Positions 33,081-45,678 of a stretch of 64,000 nucleotides of DNA are shown piece by piece. Position 1 is the stretch's first letter; each line of letters begins with the position of its first letter. Both the position numbers and the translations under genes were made by a program. Under the pieces are notes generated by a model. That model was not told the origin of the DNA, made no database searches, and worked only from the letters and a program-made list of their open reading frames with translations. Source of the stretch: Deinandra increscens subsp. villosa (Eukaryota > Streptophyta > Magnoliopsida > Asterales > Asteraceae); contig JBCNJP010000027.1 in assembly GCA_039602395.1 (NCBI GenBank), forward strand, positions 776,671 to 840,670. The letters run 5' to 3'.

Positions 33081-34009
33081 TCAAGTGTGATCTATATAGT
33101 GACTTTCTTTTTATTTGTGAAAATCAACTTATTTTGGAATGTAAAGCATCTGTCAACCGTTAAAACTGTTTAAAACTTACTGTATCATCCAAACCAAAGC
33201 AAGTCGTATGTATAGTGGTAACCCCCCCCCCCCCCTCCCCTTCTTTGGGGGTTATCTGCCATGTGCGGAGGAGATTATCACAAAATATGTTGTAGTGTGG
33301 GAAGGGCTTTATAAATATAAATCATATTATTAAAAAATAGAAATAGAAAAAGCTTGTTAATGAGAGTGGGGGAGAGAATGAGGTGACCAGTGAGAAGAAG
33401 GAATGAGAATGGAGGGGGAGCATGATGTGCAAAACGCCTTGGGCTGGTTTTTGACCCATAGCGTCCCGGGCGCTATAGGGCATAAAATCTGGCTTTAACC
33501 CCTCACTACACATAGCTGTCTAAGTATGATACTTCTTAATTGTGGTTGGACAAACATTTCATGATCATTTATTAACAAGTCTTTTAAAATATTAAATGCG
33601 CCTTTATATACATATTTAAAAAAAAAATGTACGTAGTATCACCTAATCTTGTATTTGTAATACGTTATCGCTTTTATGGGAGGCATTCACCTAATCTTGT
33701 ACGTGTAATACAAATTTTATCTATATTGTTTTCCACACAACATAAATAAAACCCATTATTATCACATACATAAATTAATATCAAATTTAAAGATACAGAA
33801 TTGAAAACCAGCGATACATTTATTTCCTTAGAGTCAATGTAGTACAAATTACAAAAAGTCGTTGTCGTCGATTCTATCTTGGCCCATTAGTATAAGCAAA
33901 GACTTGGCACACCACGTGGTCTAGGCCCAAAGTCAATACTTGGCTACTTGCAGTAGAGTTTTTCTTACAGGTCCTTCAACATTTACAGTTTTACAGTACA
34001 CACCCTCAA
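33081..34009. other. Intergenic DNA, convergent 3' ends of NRT2-B and the polygalacturonase
   Basis: A run of 14 C occurs at 33222-33235. A small GC palindrome, TAGCGTCCCGGGCGCTA (about 33459-33475), sits in a MITE-like stretch. At about 33640-33710 ACCTAATCTTGTA-TTTGTAATAC is repeated. No gene recognised. Confidence 0.35.
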
Positions 34010-37000
34010 CTAACATAACTCACTAGAAAATCTTGAAATTTGATGAACTGAACCAGAGCCACCACCATCCTTTTTCAGGCAATAGTTCATGCTAGGTGGT
34101 ACTAATTGGCCCTTTGAATTCCCATAAGAGTTATAACACAGAGCTTGTTGTAGTTGAGATCCTTCGAGAGGTCTTCTCGAAGGTTTTAGTTGTATATCAG
34201 ATAAATCAATTCCGGTGCATGGAACGTCTCTGCTACAAGCTAAATGAATAGGTTGAGTTGAATAACTCCCCGTCATTTTTTCAAATTTTACTTCTTTTAT
34301 CGCAACGGAGCCTGTTTGATTTTTACACAAGCTCTTGTCGCAGTAGTACTGGTTGATTACTATCGGAAAGTTAACATTTTCTACTTGAATGTTTGAAAAT
34401 GTTACATTCTTGACCAAGCCTATTCCACCCTATAACAAAAAATAAGAGAGTTTGAAGCAAAATCAAGACAATGAATCGGTTTTGTAATATAAGTAATTTC
34501 AGATGAACTTTACAAGAGTATATATGTATTTACCTGCCATGTCTTGATTCTTGCTCCGTATAAACTGTTCTGAATGTTACAATTTTCTACAAGAATGTCG
34601 GATACGCACGCGACACTTCTATCCTTTCCTAACCCTCCTAAGCTGAAAACAAAATAAGTGATAATAAGTAAATATATGTTTATAAATAGCTAAATAAAAT
34701 TATTTGTAGATAAAACAATCAAAAGGACTATCAAATAAGCTTTTAAATAATATATACCCTATTTCTACAAATTACCTTATACCATGTCCAGGACCACAAT
34801 TGATATGATGAATGTGAACATTGGAGCATCCGGTTTGTATGGAAATACAATCATCACCTGTTACATAGAGCACATAATTAATAACTAGTATGGGCTGACC
34901 ACGCTCTCTAGATGGGTTGGGCCGTTTGGGGAACTCGGCCCAATAAGTTAGTGTGAGTCTTTTTGATTTTTTGGCTCAAAATCAAATCCTCGAGTAAACG
35001 AGTTGAGCCGAGTATAAGTTCGTTTTGGCTCGAGTTCGCTTGCTTAAACTTACAAAGCTTGAGCTCGGCTCGATTAGAGCTTTATTTATGAAGCTCGAGC
35101 TCGGCTCGTTTTTTATAATTCTTTATTTATTTATATATTATTATAATTAAATATGTATATATTTAGAATTATATTTTTTATATAGAAAATAATACATATT
35201 ATTTACTTATTTTATCATAGTTTTATATATAATAATTATTATTTTTGAAAAATATATTTATAATAAATTAAATAAAATTTATATAAATAAAAAACTCGTT
35301 AAGGCTCACGAGCCGGTTTGAGCTCGTCATGTAAAGCTCGGGCTTGAGCTCGTTTATTAAACTCAAAGCTTAAGCTCGGTTCATTTCAATCTTTTTATCG
35401 ATTCAATATCAACTTATTAAGTAGTTAATATCGGCTATTTTTATTCTACTCGAATCTCATTTACTAGGCCCAACAAAATTGAATATTGGTTATATTGGAA
35501 TTAAGTCGCACAAATTAGGTTTCAATTGGGTCAAAATTTTAAATTCTGTATCTAACTTAGAATTTCATGCCTCATTTGAAAAGTGAAACACTAGAATTCT
35601 CGTATTTATTTATTGAATATTAAACAAAATAAAATAAAAGGAGTGGTGTTTGATGCGTGTAGACAGTACTTATTTATTCCTATAAATATGATATAGATAA
35701 CGGTCTTTTTGACTGTTTTCTCTCAATATACGTGATTATCTTTGAGTGTTTGATGCGTGTAGACACTTATTTATTCCTATAAATATGATATAGATAACGG
35801 TCTTTTTGACTGTTTTCTCTCAATATACGTGATTATCTTTGAGATAAGTGTTTATACGTTTTTGCAATTCTCTATTTAAAACTAATCTTAAAAACTCTAT
35901 AGTAAAAAGAATGTAGTACCACTTCCGATATCCGAATGCGAGATTTCGACATCACGAGTGTTTTGGAGATGAATTCCATCGGTGTTGGGGCTATCTCCAG
36001 GTGCTAGAACGGTAATGTTGTTGACAATAACACCCCTAGAGTTGTCGAATTTCAAATGAACTTGGGGACTATTTTTTATCGTGATATCGCGAACCGCGAT
36101 ACCTTCGCTTGCGTAAAATCTCAAAGCCTGGTTCATACAATAAAAAATATTAACACCAATATATAAAAAAGATAATAAATAATGTGTAGAAAATATATAA
36201 AAAAATTAATAAATACCGTTGGTTTGATATCTAAATTAGCGTGTTTGGATTTCATAGGAGCCCACCAATTGTAGCCTTGACCATCAATAGTACCACTTCC
36301 TTGGATTGTAAGATTGTGAACCCATTTGAAATTTATCCACTGAAACAAGTTTGACTTTGACCATGATCTTATTTCTGGTGGTGCTAATAGAGTTCCATCT
36401 ATCTGTTTATGTTTTAAACACGTACGGCCGGTCTTTAGTTTTTTGTTGCGTAAAATGATGAAATATATACAAAGTAGAGTGCGATTGTGCGAATTAGCGA
36501 CGTAAATGAGTCGGGATGTGCTAGTCATGAGATACTCGATATTGGCTTGTTACAACTTAAAAAGCCCGAATCGAGTTAAGTTTGAGTTCGGTTCTTACCA
36601 TGTTCAGTGACACAAGACCGAACCCGAGTATTATATACTAATCTATATGAGTCTAAACGAGCATATTATTTATGTAAATAATTGATTTTTATTAATTTTT
36701 ATTAATTGGTATTATTTTAAAAATGAGGCTCTTTTTTCCCTAATTTTTTTTTTTACTTTGCCTATCCTAATAAACGGAGATATGATAGTAGTTTTGCCTG
36801 TAAAAAAATTATTTTGCTTATCATAATAAACCGATAAGCTATAATGTAAGATTGTAGTTGACCAAAGAAAAGGGAGACGAAAGCAAGAAAAAAGAGGAAT
36901 GAAGTAACGAGAGATTGACATCCATAATAGAATAGCCGAAATACATTCCCTTTTCCCACTTTCGATTTTACCATAAAACCCTAATCGACTTATTGAGTAG

Positions 37001-37616
37001 CCACACTTTTGTCTATTGAGATTAGAGATTACCGGCATTTGTTTTGATATATTAAAAAATTCATGAAATAATAGGGACATATGACCCTATTTTTTTATAG
37101 GGCTTCAAGCCTTTGCTTCACCAAAATACATTATCGAGCCACCGTTAAGATAAAGAATTCACCTGTAAAACAACGTGGCCCATGCACGGGCCTTGAAGGG
37201 TTACAGGCTTGATAAGAAACTTGTGATCAGATGGAATTTGCAAAATTCCTCCACCAACTTTACATGCAGTTTTCCATGCAGCCACTAGTTTCTGCACCAA
37301 TTATTCATAAAAATATATATGTTACAATCTTACACACATATATATATAGGTATATAACATATAAATCAGTCACTGAATCTAAATATTCATATGAGTTGAA
37401 GTTATGTTTTACCTTTGAATCATCAGAAACTCCATTAGCTTTAGCTCCAAAGGATAAGATGTTAAAAGTATTACAAGAATCTCCTTCATTGTTGTGATGC
37501 TTCTTGCAACTGCTATGGAATTTTCGTCCATAAACAGAGGGTATTATTGTAAAAAGGCAAAAGAGAACAAGAAAATGACAAAGAAAGGAACATAAGTGCT
37601 TCATGTTTTGTTTCAT
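34010..37616 (-). CDS. Polygalacturonase (glycoside hydrolase family 28), secreted
   Basis: Seven exons on the minus strand: 37413-37616, 37163-37291, 36217-36402, 35920-36127, 34776-34857, 34534-34642, 34010-34429. All have GT-AG borders and the frame stays open, giving 445 residues. The protein cleaves alpha-1,4-galacturonan of pectin in the cell wall. It starts with a signal peptide (hydrophobic core about 8-28). GH28 beta-helix motifs are all present: SPNTDGIHLQ with catalytic Asp 223, SGDDC (Asp 244-245), GPGHG (His 267) and ARIKTW (301-305). The best family match by eye is the At1g48100 type. Four Cys in the C-terminal part (YYC, LC, LAC, VPC) fit the conserved pattern. Intron 4 (34858-35919) carries repeats but all borders are intact. 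The start is the first Met of the signal peptide; Met5 is an alternative. Confidence 0.93.
34925..35405. repeat. GAGCTCG-family repeat in polygalacturonase intron 4
   Basis: Same family as in the NRT2 introns: GCTTGAGCTCGGCTCG and GAAGCTCGAGCTCGGCTCG, an AT core nearly identical to that at 32180-32340 (ATTAAATATGTATATATTTA), then CTCGGGCTTGAGCTCG. Non-coding. Confidence 0.6.
35645..35845. repeat. About 104-bp tandem duplication in polygalacturonase intron 4
   Basis: TGTTTGATGCGTGTAGACA starts two nearly identical units (about 35646 and 35747) continuing through TTATTCCTATAAATATGATA to CGTGATTATCTTTGAG. The first unit has a short extra AGTACT-like insertion. Confidence 0.85.
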
Positions 37617-38053
37617 ATGCTAAAAGAAGCTTTTGGAGAAGTTCGGTATATATGGTGCAATAGTGCATGTATGTATACCCAGCGGCAGTTTCTTAATTTA
37701 TAGTTGAGCTCTTTAACTGTATTATTGGACCCTTTAAATTATCTAGCCAAATAATTGTGCTATGTACCTTTTATGTTAAAATTATCTTACACACACATAT
37801 ATTATATATAAAAAATGAATAAATATAAACTAAACCAAATATTAGCTCCTGTATTCAATCAAGATTAACGAAAAGTAGAATAAAAATTGATATGAAAACC
37901 ATAGTGGTCTATGTTAGTGATTTTAGTGTCATCGAAGTTTACTTAGTTTAGTTGGATTTACTTAAAACCAAATGAAAGTTCAATAATATTAACCGACAAC
38001 TTAAATGTTACAATGTTTCAACCCTTAAATAGATAAATCATTTGGTTTAATTT
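37617..38053 (-). promoter_or_regulatory. Upstream region of the polygalacturonase gene
   Basis: AT-rich flank. On the minus strand a TATA-like TATATA context occurs around 37650 (GGTATATATGG on the plus strand), roughly 30-40 nt upstream of the coding start. No other element identified. Confidence 0.3.
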
Positions 38054-38857
38054 TGATGACGTGTGTATGTTCAGCGAACAATACAACACACGAGGGTCGA
38101 CCTAAGCAAGGTCGACCACGCATTACAGTCGAAGCCAGCTTCGACAACACGGGGGTCGAACCTCCAAACACCACAAGAGGGTCGACCATACAGCAAGCAA
38201 CTTCCGACACACTGACTTATACACAAGTATACATCTTCGGCCAGTCGATGCTCGACCCACCAAAGTACTTGACGGATGTTGCTTCACTTCGGCCAGTCGA
38301 TGCTCGAACCGCCGAAGCTCACACAACAGACCAACGCTCACACAACAGACCAACGCTCACACGACAATGTCAGAAACATTCCTACAACGTTGTTACGGCC
38401 ACTAACGGCCTCCACTGAGGGGACACAAGGACGGCCACGTCAGCAAGGATCGTACCTTTCAGTGGTAGGCGCATTACACAGAGTAAGACAAAGGATTGAT
38501 GAGTATAAATACTCATCAATCACCAGGTAAAACACAAGCTCTCAAACCCTAAAATTTCTATCTTCTTCCTCACTTACTCTTATCGGAATCTATACTGATT
38601 CTCACGCCGGAGCTTGGTCGCAGGACACCCTGTCCTGCGTTCCAAGAGCAACGGTTTGTTACTTGTGCAGATTCCGACGAAGAAGACGATCATCATCATC
38701 ATTCATCCATCCTTGTAGTCTAATATCCTCCTCAATCCGTCCTAGGTTTCCTATCTGATCGTTGAAGATATCCAGATTCTACAAATTTCATTATCGAATT
38801 CATTGCGAAAGAGTTGAACTATGTCTCACAATAAAAGTTTATACTTGTTTTTCAACA
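38054..38857 (+). mobile_element. Putative solo LTR of an LTR retrotransposon
   Basis: Begins TGATGACG and ends TTTTTCAACA. It contains a TATA-box-like GAGTATAAATACTC (about 38500-38513), a CCCTAAAATTTCT leader region and an AATAAA signal (38830). The first part is rich in GTCGACC and has short direct repeats (CTTCGGCCAGTCGATGCTCGA at about 38237 and 38289). No gag-pol or second LTR is nearby. The flanking bases (AATTT and ATTTC) only loosely match as a TSD, so the ends are approximate. Confidence 0.5.
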
Positions 38858-40380
38858 ATTTCTCTTTGTTTTATCCGATTAAATTTTCATGAGTGGCAGC
38901 GAAATATTTAATATTTTAATATAAAGTTTCTAACACTATTAAAAAAGATATCCAACTAATCATGGAAGTATAAAACTTACAACAAGTGAAAAGATCAAAC
39001 ACAAAAATGATCAACCAAAAGCGTCTTGAAAACCATGTCCTGGAACCTAGGCACGGGCCATAGGGTTCATTAACTCTATGGTCAACATAGTTCGTGAGTG
39101 TTTTTAAAGAAGAAAATGAGTTGGGCTATTTAATTATAATAGAAAAGTAGTTTATAATGATTATCTGATTAAAAAGTTTTAGTTCCGTTATTGTTGGAAC
39201 CCCTCGTCTATGGGCTTCTCCACTCGAACCCTAGAGGTTCTTCAGTTTATGAAATTATAATGTTCGTAATTAAACATGCACTTTAGACCTTCTAAACTTA
39301 TATAAATGTTTATTTTGATTTCTGTTTTTTTTAACTAAACCCGATTGCACTAAAATGTCAAATATTACTAAAATCGTCAACATAAACCAATATTTTACCA
39401 ACTCGAACCAAACTAGTACTAGTGTCCATACATCTCGTGTCTAGAGATCAATCGTATTAGTCATGAACAAATCTCTCTTAATCACTTGGAGTAAATTTTT
39501 ACTCATAATATAAATGTATCTAAATTTTTTCTATATATATACTATTTATAATACATTTCAGATGGATACAACATTTTTTTACTTAATTATTAAGAGTATT
39601 TATGAGTTTTTAGCGGGCAAAAATTTATTTGTCAAAGGTAAATGAATAAGCAATTAAAATTAAATTCCTTAAAAATTCTAATTATGTGAACAATCAATTT
39701 TATGTTAGCCAAAAATTAAATATTAATTTTATTTTATACGATTTTATATTTACTTTATTTTATAAACTTTTATTAAACATTCATATCTATATGGATACTT
39801 CACAGATTAATTTTCTCAAACGTATCGTCTTATGTTTTCCGTCACATTGCGTGGACATACCACTATGATATATGTATCCATTTTTAAACTTGAATATATA
39901 AATTACGACGTAAAATAAATAAAGCAACCTTGAATTAGTAATTCTCATTAACATATTGATGGGTGAGATGTTAGTTGGATAAGGCGGCATGCTATGCTAG
40001 CTTCTATGATTCCACTCTTCCTATAAAATATTGACGAGTTTGCTTTTAAAAACTATGTGCTTTCGCTTCATATAATTAATTAATGTGGCTTTGTGCCTTT
40101 TGTCTTAATTTGAGCTTACTAATTTAAAAGGAACGAAAATGTGTAATATATATAAAATAAATAAAATAAAATAAAAGACGGGTCGTTTGTCTAAAAGGTA
40201 TAGGAAGAAATGAAGATGTGTATGTGTATATCTAAAAGGTATAGGAAGGAATGAAGATGGGTTTATATGCGACTTGTAGTGTCATGTTTTATAAAAGATA
40301 TATCGTTTTGATTATAAGATGGGTTGTTTTTAGGAAAACTCATTAAAATAATCAAGTTGACTAGTTTTTTTTTTTTAAAC
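38858..40380. other. AT-rich intergenic DNA
   Basis: No gene or defined element. A roughly 50-bp tandem duplication (CTAAAAGGTATAGGAAG) lies at about 40190-40255. Confidence 0.4.
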
Positions 40381-40381
40381 A

Positions 40382-42800
40382 TAGCATTTAACTTTTAGTC
40401 CTTACAAATATGGTCTTAACAATATAAAGTAGGCATCTAGAATCGTACACCATTCTAGCCATTCAAAACAATCATTGGAGATGAGAGAGAAAGTTGTCAG
40501 CACCTCTAAAGCCGCTAACAAACTCATAGCCTCCAAACTGAAGGCTCTGGCACCTTCCTATATAGCTGGCAAGATGAGGGCAAACATAGCCTTTAACTTG
40601 TAGCACTTACAAATATGGTCTTAACAATAGAAAGTAGACATCTAGAATCGTACACCATTCTAGCCCTTCGAAACAATAATTGGAGATGAGAGAGAAAGTT
40701 GTCAGCACCTCTAAAGCCGTTAACAAACTCATAGCCTCCAAACTGAAGGCTCCGACACCTTCCTATATAGCTGACAAGATGAGGGCTAAACCTTAGCCTT
40801 CAAAGTCAAGACATCGGCACCCCCTAATCGACTGTCAATGATTATTTTGTAAAAGAATTAGTCTACAATTAATGATCATTTTGGTGATTAACCCTTGTTT
40901 TTATTATTGTTCCGTACAATACATGTTGACACTATTGTCTTTATTCCCAACTTATAAGTCGATGAATTAAGAGATTAAAACATACAGTTATTTAGTTTTC
41001 TAGTTCTATATATTCTAATTACTATTATTAATTACTTAGCCAGATCGTTTGTTATGATGAAACTTCTAAATAACCAGATGTCTGTAGTTAAAAAAGCACT
41101 TAGTTAGATGAGTATATTTAAATCTAGTTATGGTTTATTCATTTAATTCAGTTATCTGAAAACTAAACTAGGAATTAAATAATTGTGAAAATATAAAAAA
41201 AAAACTATTGTTGCAATAGAAATAATTGGTGTAACAAAATCGTTTGATTGTGAAAATAAAAAAGGTAAAATAGGAATTAAATTATTGTATGCTTTACACC
41301 TTAGAAAGATGACCATGTCTTAATTGGGGCGGTGACATACAATAACAACATTACTTTCCACTTTCTTATTTTTATTCTCCCTTTTTCAATATTCTTTGTC
41401 ATACCATTTTATATCTCTTAAAAATGCTATCTGCTAATTAATATAATAATATGATTTAAATCATTATTATAGCAAACTAATGTTATAATCTTCTTAAATT
41501 AAAACAACTCAGAACATAGTTAGCATTTATTTACCTTCTACATTTTTTTAGGTCGTCGATTTTAAACCTTTTAAATCGTACTCTTATTTCTACACTAATG
41601 TCTAATTGTCTAGTATATATTCGTCGGCATCACATACAATTCGAGAGGGAGAGGAGTTCGTTGATGATTTATTTTTTTTCTTGTTTTATTGTATTGTTTC
41701 TTGTAATTTAGTTTTGTTTTAGATTTTCTTGTACCCTTTGCTAGCATCTCGTTAGCTTTTTATTACAAATCTTATTTTAACCCGAAAAAAAAAACTTGTA
41801 GCTAAATAACTTTAGTGCACATATTAATATCTATGCACTTTTTAAGTATGTAGATATGTCTTGGATTAGTCATGTATTAATTTGGCATATTAGCATCTTT
41901 TAAGGAACTGCATATGCATTTTTCTACGGGTTAGTTGTTTATCTATTTATTTGTCTTTTCATCCACAGTTATGCTTTGCTATTTTTATATATTATTTTTA
42001 GTCGAATTCTTCGAACCCATAGTTTCAACGGAAGACGTGAGTATCCTCTCTATCTTCTAGGATAGAGGTAAGACTCACACTCATTTTTAACTCTTCAAAT
42101 TGTTATGACTATGACTGGGATTATACCCAATTTGTTTGTTTGTTTGTTATTGATAAGGTTAGTAAAAAAAATTGCTAAAAATGACCATAAAGAGTAAATT
42201 TTATATTTTCACAATTAGATTAGTTCTAAAAATATAACATGTTCCATTTTGATTGCTTTTAGAACAAACAATATTTTTAAAGTAATAAGTTCACAACATC
42301 AAGTTCTAATATTTTCCAATTAGTCATCAATTTACATATACGTGTTATAGAGATACTTTTGATACGAGTAAAATTTACTCTTAATTTTTAACATATTTTT
42401 AATTCATCAAATTTTTGTAATTTATTCAATCAATTCCATTGGTTTGATCTATTTTGACATTATTCGTCTCTATAGGGTTGGTATAAAGCTATATGCATTT
42501 GTTTGAGCTTCGTACACATGTACATGTTGCCATGTTTTTAAATCCCCTTATAGTGCTTCTAGACGCCCGTACAGCACACTTGGTGTGTATAACACCGCGG
42601 TACCTAGAGTAAAATTATTAACAAAATGTTAAATGTTCAAATACTACATAGTACATGTCGTGACTTATTTATCCTAAACAATAAAGAAACTACTTATAAA
42701 AGATTTATTTTTAAAAATCTATACCCTAGTTTGGCCAGATTGAAGAGAGGGCCAAGACAGTTCTGATTTTTATGTGAAATTAACTATTTCATATTTACAC
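40382..42800. repeat. Segmental duplication, copy 1 (partner 57700-59450)
   Basis: Blocks collinear with 57700-59450 include ACTGAAGGCTCTGGCACCTTC, ACATGTTGACACTATTGTC, TATTTAAATCTAGTTATGG, TTACTTTCCACTTTCTT and TTCAAATACTACATAGTACAT, plus TTGGCCAGATTGAAGAGAGG near the end. The first part is itself tandemly duplicated (about 40382-40585 and 40586-40790, period about 205 bp). Non-coding. Local insertions and deletions differ between the two copies. Confidence 0.8.
41636..41800 (+). mobile_element. Possible LINE 3' end
   Basis: A T-rich tail ending TTTGCTAGCATCTCGTTAGC, TTTTTATTACAAATC, ACCCG and a run of ten A resembles the 3' terminus of plant L1-type LINEs. No reverse transcriptase frame precedes it, and the paralogous block at 58.7 kb lacks it. 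Confidence 0.4.
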
Positions 42801-42810
42801 CTTATATTAA

Positions 42811-42880
42811 TAATAATTTACCCTGGTTTTGTTAAATTTTAACTTTGAACTCAAAAATCAGGGTAAATTATTATTAGAGT
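42811..42880. repeat. Short perfect-stem hairpin
   Basis: TAATAATAATTTACCCTG at about 42812 is followed about 30 nt later by its exact reverse complement, CAGGGTAAATTATTATTA (about 42862-42879). It could be a small MITE or a transcript hairpin. Confidence 0.7.
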
Positions 42881-42975
42881 TAATTTCCTTTTTGGTCTTT
42901 GATATTTACCAGTTTTAACCATTTTAATCTAATTTAAAAAAATATACGATTTAAGGGTTTCACCTGAATTTCATC

Positions 42976-43775
42976 TCATGGGCTGTTTGGTTCGGCTTAT
43001 TGAGGTCTTAATGGTGAAATAGCTGACCGAATCAGACATTGAGGTCTTAATGGTGAAATAGCTGACCGAATCAGACGTTTTAGGCATATGGGCGTTTTTT
43101 GTTTCGCTGCGATGTAGCTGACCAAAATAGACCTTTGTGTCTGTCTGATCCAGCCAAGAAATGGGGGCTGAAGCATACATACGGAAGCGCAGGAAGAAGG
43201 GGGAAGGGGGCGCTGGGAGGAAAGAACGAAACGACGAGCTGGAGGGAGGCAAAAACCGGCGCTGGGAGAAAAAAAAAGACGAGCTGAAGCTGCTGAAGGG
43301 AATGATCGAAACCAAAAAAAACGAGCCGGAGGGAGGCAAAAGTCGTGCGGACGGGAATGCAATTTTATCAAATTACACCCCACTGCGCGTGGGTAGATAC
43401 CGTAGTAAAACACAACATAAGAACTTAACATGTCATGTAGGTTTTCATATATAAGCTAACCGTGTTTTTGTTCCCACATCAATGTGGGACAAGTTTAATG
43501 GAAAAAAAAAGACTTTTTGTTCTCACAACAATATGGGACAAGGTAATGAAAGAAAATTTTGGTATTCCCATACCAATATGGGACAAGCTAAATGAAAGAA
43601 AAAAATAGATTTTTTTAATATTATCACACTGATTTGTTAGTGTTTTTTTTAATTTTATTATATAGTCATTCAGATGTCCAAACAAACAACACATAATGAT
43701 TCAGCACTTCTCTACCATATAGACAACTTATTCATTTAGCATCAAATGATTCAACACGAACCAAACAGCCCCTCA
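42976..43775. mobile_element. MITE-like element with GGGCTGTTTGGTTCG termini
   Basis: Ends GGGCTGTTTGGTTCG (42980-42994) and its reverse complement CGAACCAAACAGCCC (43757-43771), with TCA flanking both sides as a possible 3-bp TSD (PIF/Harbinger type; a hAT assignment is not excluded). About 794 bp. Inside are a direct repeat of about 45 bp (TTGAGGTCTTAATGGTGAAA, twice), a GC-rich purine-skewed stretch (43140-43400) and a threefold repeat around AATATGGGACAAG (43470-43590). Open frames in the GC-rich part are compositional. Confidence 0.65.
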
Positions 43776-45678
43776 GTTTTAATCACTTTTCTACATCTGT
43801 CCAAACTCTTATTGTTAATATAAGGTGTAAATTAGAGGGACAAGTAAAAAAAAAAATAGAGGGACAAGTAAAAAAAAATAGAGGGACTTGCTTTTTTATA
43901 TTATGAAAATAAAAAATTCACCACGGACCAAAAACAACCCTTTCTGTCTTCCGCTCATCCCCTGCGCGCCGCTCTGCCAACCGGCGACCACTCCGACCAG
44001 CGACGAAACTAGGGTTTCTCTCCATTGTTGGTAATCTTATTTTCATTCTTTCTCTTTCTCTCTATTGTTGATTCAATAGAAGTTTGAAACTAGGGTATAA
44101 CAAGTTGGTAAATTTTTGGGGTAATTATATAGTCATTCTAGTTAGCTGTGGGTTTAGATGATGAGTTGAATGGTTAAGAAAACCGGTTGTTCTTGCGTTC
44201 TGAGTAGTCTTCTGTCTCTATGCATGTTGGTACGTTAAATGCACACCAACTGTTCGATAAAATGTCTGACTAGGAGCACTCTGTGTGATGACTTTCTTAT
44301 GCTATCCACATCGTTTCCCAGTTAAGTCACATGAACAGTGATGTCATCTGCAGCCGTAGTTTTGAGTTTTTGAAGGTGATTTACAAAGATGGTTATGACA
44401 AACTGATAGACCCAGTTTATTATAATATTTGGAGTCTGGGATCCCGGGCACACCCCGAGTCATTTTCCTTTTTTTTTTTTCATCTTCTTCAACTAAACAA
44501 GACTTTTTGATCTGAAGTGAAGTGAGCTTGGGAAGCCAAATAGGTGCTTCTAACCCAGTTTACTAATCTTATTTTGACTTTTAATCCCCTGGTAATCATC
44601 TTTTATTCTTTCTCTTTCTCTCCATTGTTAATTCAATGAAAGTATGAAACCAGGGTTTACAAATTCTAAAATTTTCATAGCCCAGTCACCATGTCGCGAA
44701 TTGTGCTTGTTTATGCTGATTTGTGGTTAGATTCTTTGTTCTATAACACACGTAGGAATGTGCTTGTTTATGCCGATCTATGGTTGGTTTCTTTATTGTA
44801 TATCACACGTAGGACTGCTACCATCTATGTTGTATGTTAATGGTTGTCCAAAATTCAATTTTAGACCTGCAAATCACAAAAGAATTGGGTTATTTCGTCG
44901 CAAAACTCAGTTATGCAATGCTGTTCGCTTTTTGTTGATTTTGGCCAGTATTCATGTGATAGAACACTCGTATGGGTGCTATTAAAATATTCATTAACAT
45001 CTTCAGATATTCTTAGGTGTGGGATATGACTTTTGAGAAAAAACAAAAAAAAGTTCACAATTCTGTGGGCTTTTTGTAACTTGTCCTGCACTTTAATATC
45101 TAATTTTTTTTAATCATTGATTAATATTCATGTATTAGATCATCACCGGGGTTGCTATAATTGTATTTGACTGTCAAGAGTTGGTTAAATCTTGAATTTT
45201 TTATTTTACCTAAGTTGCAAAAGTAAAAAGCAAGTTGTTTTTGTTTTAATCTGTTCAATGTCCACCTCATAGGTTGAGAGGGTTAGTTTGGAGTTTTGTA
45301 CTTGGATTTGCAATGATGAGTTTATTTGGGATATACGAGAAGCTTTTTGCTTGAAGTTGGGGAAAAAGATAATGAATCTAAAATTCAAAGCGAAGCAAAT
45401 TCGCTACAATAGGTTGGTTTTGTTTATTGTTATTACAATTCTCGTCACATTATTAACTTTTTATATTCTCGTCACATTATTAACTTTTTATATATGAGTT
45501 TTTGACTTTATATTGTAAGGGCTAATTTTTTTTATCTCGTCTAGACTTCTCGGAGCCGCCGCTGGATAAATATACAACGAAGTATAGTATGATCATTTTA
45601 TAAAACCAACTAGGAATCTTCCACCGGAAAGAAACGAGGGAAAACTATTCAAGCTTTTAGTTTCCTCATTCTTTTTGT
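43776..45678 (+). promoter_or_regulatory. Upstream/5' leader region of the PPR gene
   Basis: GC-richer sequence at 43940-44030 (CTCATCCCCTGCGCGCC, then CTAGGGTTTCTCTCC) looks like a plant transcription start and leader followed by a donor-like GTTGGTAATC. If so, the leader is spliced over about 1.5 kb. Two related blocks (44030-44110, 44595-44670) with TTCTTTCTCTTTCTCTC and TTGAAACTAGGG-like ends are duplicated, as are 44695-44755 and 44757-44815 (TGTGCTTGTTTATGC). A nearer TATA-like ATAAATATAC lies at about 45566. Confidence 0.45.

Noticed and set aside
36712..37080. 122-codon minus-strand frame within the polygalacturonase
   Set aside because: It lies in intron 2 between well-supported exons with correct splice borders and lacks any GH28 motif.
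38053..38530. 121- and 84-codon frames
   Set aside because: They fall inside the putative LTR U3 region with GTCGACC repeats. Thr/Gln/His-rich repeats reflect the DNA repeats.
42185..42395. Possible third GAGTAAA...TTTACTC MULE MITE
   Set aside because: Flanking 9-mers do not match and the arms show no extended inverted similarity.
42971..43454. Arg/Lys- and Ser/Phe-rich frames of 97-144 codons on both strands
   Set aside because: They follow the purine skew and internal repeats of the MITE. The composition is not protein-like and no motif is present.
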